IMG/VR virus record: IMGVR_UViG_3300050033_000890
Coordinates: 1 to 64,000 of that record
Strand: one strand, 5' to 3'
Source of the DNA: a virus
Length of the DNA stretch: 64,000 nt
Part shown: positions 1-8,100 of the stretch, piece by piece
Numbering within the stretch: the stretch's first letter is position 1
Layout: the number at the start of each line of letters is the position of its first letter
Made by a program: the position numbers and the translations under genes
Notes under the pieces: generated by a model
The model's input: only the letters and a program-made list of their open reading frames with translations
What the model was told of the DNA's origin: nothing
Databases searched by the model: none

Positions 1-1203
1 TCAAACCGCTACTTTTTGTTGCTCCATCTGGGGTAGTTCCCGTGCGATCACCATTTGTACGACCTTTGAGTTGGCTTGCTGCTTGGCTCTCAGACTCGCG
101 TTGCCATACACGTTCATGGTCGTGGCCACGTTGCTGTGCCGCATGAGCTTCTGCTGGACCCCTATCGGGGCACCCGTTTCGTCCAAGAAGGAACGATACG
201 TGTGCCTGAAGACGTGCCAGCCGATTCCAGAAAGTCCGACTTTTTCTCCGGCAGGTTTCAGGATTTGTCGCTGTATAACGCTTGCGTGGTAGCAGCGGCC
301 CGTAATATGAGACGGGAAGACAAGCCCACTCGAACGGTCCCCTTTCCAGCAACGTAGGATTTGAGCAAATTCCGGGTCGAGAGGAATGTAATCGTTGGAC
401 GCCTCGGTTTTCACCTTCCCGATTCGGCCGTTGACGGCACCCTGCTGAACCAACATCGCTCCGGCCTCGAAGTCGATATGCTCCCAGCGGAGGGCCAGAA
501 CCTCGGACACCCGCATCCCGGTACACATTGCGACAATGGCCATCGTCCTGTAGGGTTCATGCAGCATGGAAACCAACTCCTGAAACTTCTCAGGGGTGAG
601 GATTTGCGGCTTTTTCAGCCGCTTGCTCGTACCCTTCAGCTTCACCAACTCCATCAGGTTTCGCTGAACGTCCATCAAGCCCCACAGCATGGCCCGCTCG
701 AACAGGAGATGCAGGAGGGCTCCGACATGGCCGCGTGTCTTCGGTGCCAGGGGCAGGGACTTCAACCACTCAGAGATTTCGAGCGATCTGACGTCTGTGA
801 GTAGAGTGCTACCCCATTTGGGCCGGATGTGCTTCTTGAGGTTGCTGCGGTAGCTGGCAGCAGTGCTCCAGGAAAAACCGTCTGTGATGGAGGTTTCTCC
901 CGGCGGTTGTGTGACGATTTCCTCCAAACGCTCCTCCTTTATGAACCGGTCGATGACCAATCCCAGCGTTGGCTTGTTGTGCGCCTTGAAGGCTTTCGAA
1001 TCGTTGATTCGGAGCACGTCCTCTTGCAGACGGACAAGGGCTTTTGTTTCGGTTGGATACTCCAATGCACTGAGCGTTATCTGGCGCATAGGGCTTCCCG
1101 GCTCCGCATGGTTGCGAAACCTGTACTCCCAAACCTCAGCTCCAGACTTGCGCCGCACTTTTCGTAGACTTCCTTTTTGATACCGATTACGCGTGAATTT
1201 CAA
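1..1203 (-). CDS. int: tyrosine-recombinase integrase
   Basis: This 400-aa protein is a phage-type tyrosine recombinase that would integrate or excise the phage genome at an att site. The catalytic set is visible: Arg231 in the segment TGMRVSEVLALRW, His330 and Arg333 in WHVFRHTYRSF, His356 in LMRHSNVATT and the nucleophile Tyr366 in NVYGN. Residues 70-190 fit a core-binding SAM-like domain, and the basic first 40 residues fit an arm-binding domain. The stop codon is the first three bases of the window, so any att site next to the gene's 3' end lies outside it. The Xis-like gene lies upstream on the same strand. The gene looks intact. Confidence 0.95.
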   Translation of the reverse strand: MKFTRNRYQKGSLRKVRRKSGAEVWEYRFRNHAEPGSPMRQITLSALEYPTETKALVRLQEDVLRINDSKAFKAHNKPTLGLVIDRFIKEERLEEIVTQPPGETSITDGFSWSTAASYRSNLKKHIRPKWGSTLLTDVRSLEISEWLKSLPLAPKTRGHVGALLHLLFERAMLWGLMDVQRNLMELVKLKGTSKRLKKPQILTPEKFQELVSMLHEPYRTMAIVAMCTGMRVSEVLALRWEHIDFEAGAMLVQQGAVNGRIGKVKTEASNDYIPLDPEFAQILRCWKGDRSSGLVFPSHITGRCYHASVIQRQILKPAGEKVGLSGIGWHVFRHTYRSFLDETGAPIGVQQKLMRHSNVATTMNVYGNASLRAKQQANSKVVQMVIARELPQMEQQKVAV

Positions 1204-1436
1204 GATGCTCTCCTGATCACTTCACGCGGAACGGCTGGCTGAAATGATTGTGCTGTGAACGCATCCATGAGGTCAAGTGCGGATAGGCAGAAACGCCAAT
1301 ATCCGCCCAACCGCCGAGCATTCTGTCGTTGTCTCGCCAAGGTCTCCATCCCGTTCAGTTCGCGCTTACGATTCCCCAGCCGCAAACATTCGTAACGATG
1401 CAGTGTTCGAACAACCAAGGTTTACCTCTTGCTCGG

Positions 1437-1688
1437 CTACGGGCACGAGTAGTTGGGAATGGTGGACACCGGCGTGGCGCTAGAGCCAGTCATCTGTACG
1501 GCCTCGTCCACCCAGTTGGAGAGATCAGATGCCCTGAAGCGCCAGAGCTTGCCAATGCGATACCCGTGAACGCGACCGATCCGTGCCAGGCGTTGCAGGG
1601 TCTTCGGGTGTATTTTGACCAGAGCCGCAGCTTGTTCACTATCGAGGAACGGCTCGAATGATTCAAGAGAATGAGGAAAGTCGACCAT
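1437..1688 (-). CDS. excisionase-like HTH DNA-binding protein
   Basis: This 83-aa protein has a MerR/excisionase-type helix-turn-helix (HTH_17-like) at about residues 13-62: FLDSEQAAALVKIHPKTLQR, then GRVHGYRIGKLWRF, then an ASDLSNWVDE helix. An AGGAG motif precedes the ATG. Its place directly upstream of the integrase on the same strand suggests a recombination directionality factor or a small regulator of int. The Thr/Ser/Pro-rich tail has no recognisable feature. The 233 bases between it and int hold no convincing gene. A plain regulatory HTH protein is the main alternative. Confidence 0.7.
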   Translation of the reverse strand: MVDFPHSLESFEPFLDSEQAAALVKIHPKTLQRLARIGRVHGYRIGKLWRFRASDLSNWVDEAVQMTGSSATPVSTIPNYSCP

Positions 1689-1932
1689 GGTTCTGACGCT
1701 CCTGTAGCAAAATCGGACTCTGAGGCTTGGGCTGTGGCTCTACCGCCAGTTCTACAGCGGCAACGAGTTGAGTTGTTTGTCTCCAATTGCAGCCTCTGTG
1801 ATGTGTTCAGTCTGTACGCTGAAGCGCCTTCACTGAATACAGGAAATCACCTAGTTTCGTATGAAGGATTCCTTCAATAAGGCTTCCGTTATTCAAGAAA
1901 TCGACCGAATGCTTTACTAAGACTCCTGAGCC

Positions 1933-1961
1933 TTTGGTACATATTTTTGCTCTCGCAAGCT
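1933..1961 (+). promoter_or_regulatory. candidate plus-strand promoter TTTGGT-N17-CAAGCT
   Basis: TTTGGT at 1933-1938 is followed after exactly 17 bases by CAAGCT. This matches, with one base off at the fourth position, the TTTGGT-N17-NANACT pattern found four times on the minus strand. It would start transcription near 1968, at the ATG of the RNA ligase gene, which implies a very short or absent leader. The rest of the 279-base int/ligase divergent gap (1689-1967) shows nothing else I can name. Confidence 0.35.
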
Positions 1962-1967
1962 TGTTGC

Positions 1968-2672
1968 ATGAGCGAATACCACAAGATTGAAACCCTCTAC
2001 GAACGTGACGAGCACTTCAAAATCGGACCGGATTTGGTCCTGAGAAATCGCGTCTACGACACCCTCAAAACCTGGCGCTGGACTGAGAAGATTGACGGCA
2101 CGAACATCCGCGTGATCTGGCAGGGCAGCAAGCTGAGCTTCGGCGGCAAGACTGACAATGCCTCGATCCCGGCCGACCTGGTGAAGTGGCTCTACGAGAA
2201 CGTCACCCCTGAGAAACTGGCAGCCTGTTTCCCCGACGGCGGCGACGTCGTCATTTACGGCGAAGGGTACGGCGCCGGCATCCAGCGTGGCGGCCTCTAC
2301 GGGCCGACCAAGAAGCTCATCGTCTTCGACGTGTTCGTGATCGACACCGACATCGAACACACGCGCATGGGTGGCTGGTGGCTGAACGACGAGAACATGC
2401 GCGACGTGGCCGGCAAGCTCGGCCTGGATGCAGTTCCCTATCTGGGTGAGATGACCCTCGAAGACGCCACGGACAAAGTCCGCGCCGGCTTCCGCTCATC
2501 TTTCAACGGCGGTCTGGCTCAGGCCGAGGGAATGGTCGGCCGTCCGATCGAGACCCTCTTCGACAAGAAGGGCCACCGGCTCATCGTCAAGCTCAAGACG
2601 AAGGACTTCGCCAGAACACCGGCCAAGGTTCTCACCATGCCTGCTCTGATCGAACTTCCACTCGCTGCCTAA
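1968..2672 (+). CDS. RNA ligase (nucleotidyltransferase, PF09414-like)
   Basis: This 234-aa protein is a stand-alone RNA ligase domain that would seal nicked RNA through a lysyl-AMP intermediate. Motif I is WTEKIDGTN with the nucleophile Lys41. Motif III is VVIYGEGYG, motif IIIa is LIVFDVFV, motif IV is AEGMVGRP and motif V is [10 protein letters not shown]. No kinase/phosphatase partner is seen nearby. An in-frame TTG at 1947 would add seven residues, but ATG 1968 is preferred; neither start has a clear ribosome binding site. It shares a plus-strand island with the lysozyme. Family role by analogy: repair of tRNA cut by host anticodon nucleases. Confidence 0.85.
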   Translation: MSEYHKIETLYERDEHFKIGPDLVLRNRVYDTLKTWRWTEKIDGTNIRVIWQGSKLSFGGKTDNASIPADLVKWLYENVTPEKLAACFPDGGDVVIYGEGYGAGIQRGGLYGPTKKLIVFDVFVIDTDIEHTRMGGWWLNDENMRDVAGKLGLDAVPYLGEMTLEDATDKVRAGFRSSFNGGLAQAEGMVGRPIETLFDKKGHRLIVKLKTKDFARTPAKVLTMPALIELPLAA

Positions 2673-2687
2673 CCGGACTGGAGCATT

Positions 2688-3242
2688 ATGAACCTTGCTC
2701 TCATCAAGAAGTGGATCACGCGCTGGGAATCAACCCGCTTCGCCGCCTACGACGACAAGACCGGCAAGCCCATCACTCCAACAACGGTCCTGGTGGGCAA
2801 AGCTCACATCGGCGTTGGCTTCGATCTGGAAGCGCCTGGCGCCCAGGCTATTGTTACCGGCCTCCATCTTGACTACGCGGGGATCAAGGCCGGCAGAGTC
2901 ATCATCACCGCCGACCAAGTGGACGAACTGCTCGACACCACGGTCACCCTGGCTATCACGGGAGCCAAGGACCTGGTTCCCAATTTCGATGCCCTGCCTG
3001 CCGACAAGCAGCTCGTGCTTGTCGATCTGGTCTTCAACATGGGCGAGCATGGCTTGTCCAAGTTCGTGAACACCCTGGAGGCTGTGAAGACCGAGCATTG
3101 GACCGTCGCCGCGGCCGCTCTTCAGGACTCGTCCTGGTTCCACGAGGTCGGTTCCCTTCCCACCCAACGGGGCGGTGCCGATGTAGCCGTTCTCGCTGGC
3201 ACTGCAACGGCGGCTAGCATCTTGGCTAATAGAGGAAAGTAA
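2688..3242 (+). CDS. GH24 lysozyme (endolysin)
   Basis: This 184-aa protein resembles phage T4-type lysozymes, which hydrolyse the MurNAc-GlcNAc bond of peptidoglycan. The catalytic Glu14 is in TRWESTRFAAYDD, with Asp22/23 spaced as in T4 lysozyme, followed by KAHIGVGFDL. LVDLVFNMG and LPTQRGGADVAVL match the family's conserved C-terminal blocks. No signal peptide is seen, so a holin would be needed for release. GGAG lies five bases before the ATG and 15 bases after the ligase stop, so the two genes are probably co-transcribed. A bidirectional terminator follows. A second cell-wall enzyme (M15 peptidase) is encoded at 58 kb. Confidence 0.88.
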   Translation: MNLALIKKWITRWESTRFAAYDDKTGKPITPTTVLVGKAHIGVGFDLEAPGAQAIVTGLHLDYAGIKAGRVIITADQVDELLDTTVTLAITGAKDLVPNFDALPADKQLVLVDLVFNMGEHGLSKFVNTLEAVKTEHWTVAAAALQDSSWFHEVGSLPTQRGGADVAVLAGTATAASILANRGK

Positions 3243-3270
3243 TTGACATCTATGATGAGTCGATACAGAC

Positions 3271-3302
3271 AAAGATGCCTGGGCGTTGGCCCAGGCATCT
3301 TT
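3271..3302. terminator. bidirectional intrinsic terminator
   Basis: A perfect 14-bp stem (AAAGATGCCTGGGC / GCCCAGGCATCTTT) with a GTTG loop lies between convergent genes: the plus-strand lysozyme ends at 3242 and a minus-strand ORF ends at 3304. A-rich and T-rich ends let it work in both directions. It separates the plus-strand island from the long minus-strand structural operon. Confidence 0.9.
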
Positions 3303-3303
3303 G

Positions 3304-3555
3304 TTATGCACGCAGTCTGTGTTCGCAGGTCACGGACCTTTCACATATCCCGCAGCTGGCATGCCCTCGCGGACAGCGCGCCACCGATAAAGGGTTGGTG
3401 AAACAAAGCCGAGGTCCTGCGTGGGAACTATTCGACGTGCTCTCAATTGTCGCGCCAAGAACTTGCCGCAGGCCATCGCGCTTCTCATAAAGCGCCAGTA
3501 GCTGCGCTTCAACTTCCTGAAGTTCAGTCTTCAGGTGAGCCACGATACGAACCAA
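3304..3555 (-). CDS. small hypothetical protein with coiled-coil N-terminus
   Basis: An 83-aa ORF begins with a TTG codon. Residues 5-35 form a probable coiled coil (LKTELQEVEAQLLALYEKRD). The C-terminal part contains six cysteines, including CPRGHASCGICE, which could bind metal. Its stop abuts the bidirectional terminator, as expected for the last gene of the minus-strand operon. I do not recognise the family. A possible alternative start is the GTG 12 bases further in. The 132 bases upstream (3556-3687) hold only a short weak hairpin and no gene. Confidence 0.5.
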   Translation of the reverse strand: MVRIVAHLKTELQEVEAQLLALYEKRDGLRQVLGATIESTSNSSHAGPRLCFTNPLSVARCPRGHASCGICERSVTCEHRLRA

Positions 3556-3687
3556 AGTAACCTCAGAGTGTTACGGATTTTAATCCAAACTACTCTAACA
3601 GGTGGAAATCAGGTCAAACCATAAGGGGAACACCCTATAAGCTGTTTCATAACCTGGTTTTGAAAGGACACGGTTTCAGCCGTACAA

Positions 3688-3951
3688 CTAAGAGGTCACT
3701 GACAGGCCGAGAAGCTGCCGGACGGATGTCGTGAATGTCGCAATGCCGCTCTTGAGCGAAGCGAGCTGGCTCTCCAGGTTGGTCACGACCTGACGGATCT
3801 TGGTGTCGACGCCATTGGCCCGAGCTGTCAGGACCGGCACCTGTCCCTGTGTACCTGCGGGCAGTCCAATCCCATCGAGGGTAGTCACCCTCGCCGTCAG
3901 TGCATCCATCATGGAACTCAGTTGGGCTGTGGAGTACGGTGTCGTTGACAT
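3688..3951 (-). CDS. small hypothetical phage protein
   Basis: This 87-aa protein starts at an ATG with AGGAG seven bases upstream. It is Ser/Thr/Gln-rich with a long predicted helical segment at about residues 45-80 (VDTKIRQVVTNLESQLASLK), which suggests oligomerisation through a coiled coil. It lies 14 bases downstream of the glycine-rich membrane protein gene and is probably co-transcribed with it. No family recognised. Confidence 0.7.
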   Translation of the reverse strand: MSTTPYSTAQLSSMMDALTARVTTLDGIGLPAGTQGQVPVLTARANGVDTKIRQVVTNLESQLASLKSGIATFTTSVRQLLGLSVTS

Positions 3952-3965
3952 ATCTTTCTCCTGTT

Positions 3966-4700
3966 CTACTGATGCATCAGGGCAGCTTCCTTGCCCAGGT
4001 ATTGCCGTGCGTTGAGGGCGCTCGATCCCATCTCTTGAACGGCACGCTGCCTCATCGTCCAGGCGATTTCGGTGTCATGGTATTCGCCGCCGAAGTTCAA
4101 GTGGTATGCCTGGTGGCCGAGATCCTCGATAGGCTTCAGCGTGGAACCGATCTTTTCTCCTACCGTGCCACCGATGATCTGTCCTGCGATTTCACCCGGC
4201 ATACCAAAGAGAAGACCACCCACGGCGCCACCCATGGCCTGGCCTGTAAGCATGCCAATGCCTTCAGCTCCGCGCTTGATCATCTCGCCTTTTGGAGCCG
4301 TGGCCACACCGAGAACGGTGAGGGGAACGCCAAACGTCAAGCCCATCTTGGCTTGCTTGCCCCAAAGGTTGTCAGCAAACTTCCCGTAACCGTACATGCG
4401 GCTGCCGGTCATGACGCCCTTAGGCATCCAGGTCTTGCCGCGCGCCATGTTGCGCGTGATCTCTTTTTCAACTGTCCCGCGGAGGAACGGTCGGTTCCAG
4501 GCAGGACCGTATCCTTCTTTCTCAAGCCGAGCCAGCGCCCGGTAATCCCCGGCCTGGGCATCCTGGAAGAACTCGGGGCTCCCAAATGTCCCGCCGTTAC
4601 GCCCTTCGTACTCAGGAACTTTCTTGCCGAACAAGCCGCCGCTGTACCGGGCAACCAGCCCGAATACGTCATCGGCAAGTCCTGCGAGCGGGCCAATCAT
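3966..4700 (-). CDS. glycine-zipper membrane-associated phage protein
   Basis: This 244-aa protein starts at an ATG with GGAG. Residues 125-190 are hydrophobic and glycine-rich (GIGMLTGQAMGGAVGGLLFG, then GEIAGQIIGGTVGEKIGS), typical of glycine-zipper membrane helices. The flanks are charged and soluble-looking. The Gly/Ala-rich style recalls the membrane segments of the giant virion proteins encoded at 37-46 kb, so a role as an internal or ejected virion protein is possible but unproven. It lies 18 bases after the Vsr-like gene. Confidence 0.75.
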   Translation of the reverse strand: MIGPLAGLADDVFGLVARYSGGLFGKKVPEYEGRNGGTFGSPEFFQDAQAGDYRALARLEKEGYGPAWNRPFLRGTVEKEITRNMARGKTWMPKGVMTGSRMYGYGKFADNLWGKQAKMGLTFGVPLTVLGVATAPKGEMIKRGAEGIGMLTGQAMGGAVGGLLFGMPGEIAGQIIGGTVGEKIGSTLKPIEDLGHQAYHLNFGGEYHDTEIAWTMRQRAVQEMGSSALNARQYLGKEAALMHQ

Positions 4701-4718
4701 GGTGTCTCCAGTGATGTC

Positions 4719-5117
4719 TTAGGGTTTGAGATTACGCAGCAGCGATCGAATCCATTCCCGATCTCGCTCGATCTCACACTCCCAGATCACGACGACCTGA
4801 TAGCCCTGAGCCTTGAGGTAAGCGAAGCGATCGCTGTCCCTGGCTTGAACGGCCAGATCCTCGTGCGTCCAGCCGGCCTTGGGCCGGTGGCAGGAGTGCT
4901 TGTGCCAGTAGCATCCCTGGATCTCCACGACCGCACGCGGCTCGATGAAAACGTCCACATGACAACGGCCGATCTGCTTCTCTTTGGTAAAGGGAATCTT
5001 CTCGGCCTTGAGCAAGGCATAGACTGCCTTCTCAAGCTTCGAGGCCGGCCGCTTCTGGTTGTGCTTCCGCCGGACCGAATAGGAAACCAGCTTCCGCGTC
5101 TTCGTTGCCACAGGCAC
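4719..5117 (-). CDS. Vsr-like PD-(D/E)XK endonuclease
   Basis: This 132-aa protein resembles very-short-patch-repair endonucleases. CHVDVFIEPRAVVEIQGCYW runs straight into HKHSC, which matches the Vsr core (DF.f....vaifvdGCFWHgH.C), and VVVIWECEIE matches the later W-E-C-E motif. True Vsr nicks T:G mismatches left by Dcm deamination, but no cytosine methylase is seen here. Phage relatives can act as homing endonucleases. The start is GTG 5117 or GTG 5111, with GGAGG upstream and a TATACT promoter-like box at 5138-5143. The gene is a likely accessory insertion between the tail fibre and the end of the operon. Confidence 0.8.
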   Translation of the reverse strand: MPVATKTRKLVSYSVRRKHNQKRPASKLEKAVYALLKAEKIPFTKEKQIGRCHVDVFIEPRAVVEIQGCYWHKHSCHRPKAGWTHEDLAVQARDSDRFAYLKAQGYQVVVIWECEIERDREWIRSLLRNLKP

Positions 5118-5137
5118 GCTGCCTCCAAAAGCTGTCT

Positions 5138-5143
5138 AGTATA
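5138..5143 (-). promoter_or_regulatory. TATACT promoter-like box of the Vsr-like gene
   Basis: The minus strand reads GGCTATACTAGACAG. The CTATACTAGA core recurs in gaps at 30241, 52907 and 55599. It sits about 20 bases before the Vsr-like start, right after the tail-fibre stop. No conserved -35 element is seen 17 bases upstream. Confidence 0.5.
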
Positions 5144-5152
5144 GCCAGCCGT

Positions 5153-8100
5153 TTAGTAGCTGCCGCAGACGTAGGTGAAGTAATAGGTGGTCGACGCGGT
5201 CAGGGCCGCATCCAATGTCACCACAATGGTGCTGGTGGTGGAGTTGGTGAGTTCGTAGGTAAGGATGTGGCCAGTGCCAGGGAGCCAGAGATCGCTCGAG
5301 CAGTCGAGGATATTGTTCTGCGTGTGATTGAGGTTGATCGTCACGAGAGTACCGGTCGTGGGACTGGTGCCCGTCTTGATGCTGTAGGTGCCCTGGATGT
5401 TGGTGCAGGTATGTGTAGTGGCGCAGGCAATGGTAGGGCTGGTGCCTGCCGCCGCTCCGGCGGTATAACTGGCCGTGTAGTTGCCGAACCATCCCTTCGA
5501 AGAGAGGTAGCCTGTGGCCGTCGTGTTGCCAGATCCGGTGATCTGGAACTCAGTTGTGGGACTGCTGCCTGTGCCGTTCTGGACAACGAAACCGCTGGTG
5601 CCGGTATTGTTGTCGCAGTTGATGCAAACGTAGTAAGCCCCAGCCGCCGCGTCCAAATGCATGTTGCCGCTGGAGACAATGGTCTCTGTTGGCACCGTAA
5701 CCGTACCACTAAAAGTTGGCGAGGCCTTCGGCGCGTACGTGCTGGAAGCCGAAGAAATGGTCAGGAAGCCGCCGGCTGTGATGGATGCATTCACAAAGAC
5801 ATCCGTTGCCAGGGCAGTTGTATTGTCGCCGGTAGTCTGCGTTGGTGCGGAGGGTGTTCCGGTGAATGTCGGCGAAGCCAGCGTAGCGTAGTTGGCGATG
5901 ATTGCAAAGGCGCCCGTGCCAATGGCGGTGCCATTGGACTTGAGGCAAGTGAAGGCGCCTGCAGCTGACAGCGTGCAATCTCCGGATGCTGTCTCAGGCG
6001 CATAGGCCGTCGCCGACTGCGCGATGAGGATCTGGCCGGCGGAGGGTGCCGTAGCTGTGTTCAGACCGCCGTATCCCACTCCGATCGCGGTGCCTTGCCA
6101 GACACCTGTGCCGATCGTGCCAACCGTGGTCAGTGAAGAGGTCACCACGGTCGACGCCAGAGTCGTGCCTGTCAAGGTGCCGGCTGGCGCAATGACTGCT
6201 GTCGAGCCTGCTGCTGTGATAAGCCCTTTGGCATTGACGGTGAAGGTCGGGATCGCCGTCGACGAACCGAAGCTCCCTGGATTGCCATTCACTGACGCCA
6301 GTGTCAAGGCGCCGCCGTAACCCAGAGTTGCATCCCCCGACATGGTTTCGGCAAGCAGATCTCCGCTGCTGTCGCTCCCGATCAGATATGCAGAAAGAAC
6401 GCCCGTGTCCTTGACCGTAGCGGCAGTCAGGGTGGTGGTGATCGTCGTGGCGTTTGCTGTAAGAGTTCCTGTGACCGCGGCGTTCCCGTTACTGGCCACA
6501 CTGAAGGCGATGGTGTTGTAATTTGTGCCTCCTTCGTAGACGATGAAGCCGCCCGTGCCCGATGAGCTTGTGTTGTTGATAGCCACAGAAGAAGTTCCGC
6601 CTGAGCTGATCTCCGTCTGGGTGCCGGCGTACTGAATGAAACGATCCACCGAGTTGACCGTGTCACGAATTCTGAACGTGTTGCTTGCGTCCTTGCGGAT
6701 CTCCCATTGGCTGGTGCCCGCGTAGTTGGCGAACTCCAGAGCACCGATGTAGTCGGTGCCGCCTGTGCCTGGCTGGATGATCACGTAGTCCTGGCTGGCA
6801 GCATTGTTCGCGTGTGTCGTGACGTTGCCCGTGAATGTCGGTGCGTTCACCAGCGCGACTGCTCCGGTTCCACTCGTGCCGTTGCTCAGGTTCGCCGCGG
6901 CGATTGCGCAGGATGATCCAAGCACGCAGCTCTGGCTGGCCACCGTCACCGATGAGTTGGCCAGATAGGCATTCGCAACAGGCGTGCCCTGCCAGATGCC
7001 GGTGGTGATCGTCCCCACTGCCGTCAGATAAGAGGTCACGACCGAACTGGGAAGGCTCGTGCCAGAAAGAGAAGCTGTGATCGTGCAGGCGCCGCCGAGA
7101 GCACATGGCTGGCCGTTGACCGTGGTCGAGGAATTGGCCAGATAGGCGTTCGCAATCGGAGTCCCTTGCCACACCCCTGTAGTGATCGTTCCGACACTGG
7201 TGAGGTAGGACCCGGTCACTGTGCTGGGGAGTGAAGTGCCAGAGAAAGTGCTGGTGCTCACCGTGCAAGGAGAACCCAGTGTGCAGGTCGTTCCGTTGAT
7301 GACGATCGTTGAATTGGCCAGGTACACGTTCTGGATCGGCGATCCCGACCAGCTGCCTCTCGTGATGTCACCGGCCATCCCCATCTCGAAGACAATCGTG
7401 CCGTTCTGCCAGAACTCCATGAGATCGTAAGCTCCAGAGTTCGGAGCCACGATGCCAAAGTAAGTAGGCATGATGAACATCGGCACAACAGCACTTGTGT
7501 CTGCAATGAGGAACTCAGGAGACGATGCATACGGCGCGCCGCCGATCTCGGCGTAGCCTGTCATGGCCAGATTATTGATGACCGGACTGGCCGAAGTCAC
7601 CAGTTGGTTGCCAGTGCCGGTCACGCTTGTCAGCTTGATGCCGAGGTTCCCGGAGGAAGTGACAGGGCTGCTCGTGATGGTGAAATAGCTCGAACTGTCC
7701 GTCTCTGTCAGCCCGACGCTGGTGACTGTTCCGCCCGTCGATCCAGATCCGCAAGCTGAGCCGGTGTTGGTGACCCAACCCGAGTTGTCGATCTGCAAGC
7801 AGTTGTGCCCGCTGCTCGCGGCAAGCCCAGGGATCTTGACAGCATTCGCTGCTGTGAGGCTGAAATACAAAGTCGAGCTGTTGCCACCGTAGACAGCAAA
7901 ACCGGAGCCAGAACCACTCTCGTAGTTGATGCGAACATTTGCACCGCTACCCGCATCGATGTAATCATCTCCGTTCTGGTAGGCCTTGAAGTGATCAAGG
8001 TTGTCGATTGCGGAGTTCAACACCCAGTTGTTGTACTGGTCCTTCTCCATATACCACTGGCTGTTGCCGTTCCAGTCCTTGTAGGTGAGAGACTCCTTCT

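Noticed and set aside
1-60. attL site next to the integrase stop
   Set aside because: The gene ends at the window edge and no direct repeat of an att core is visible in the window.
1200-1418. 72-aa minus-strand ORF upstream of int
   Set aside because: No ribosome binding site, Arg-rich shadow-like composition, overlaps the int start.
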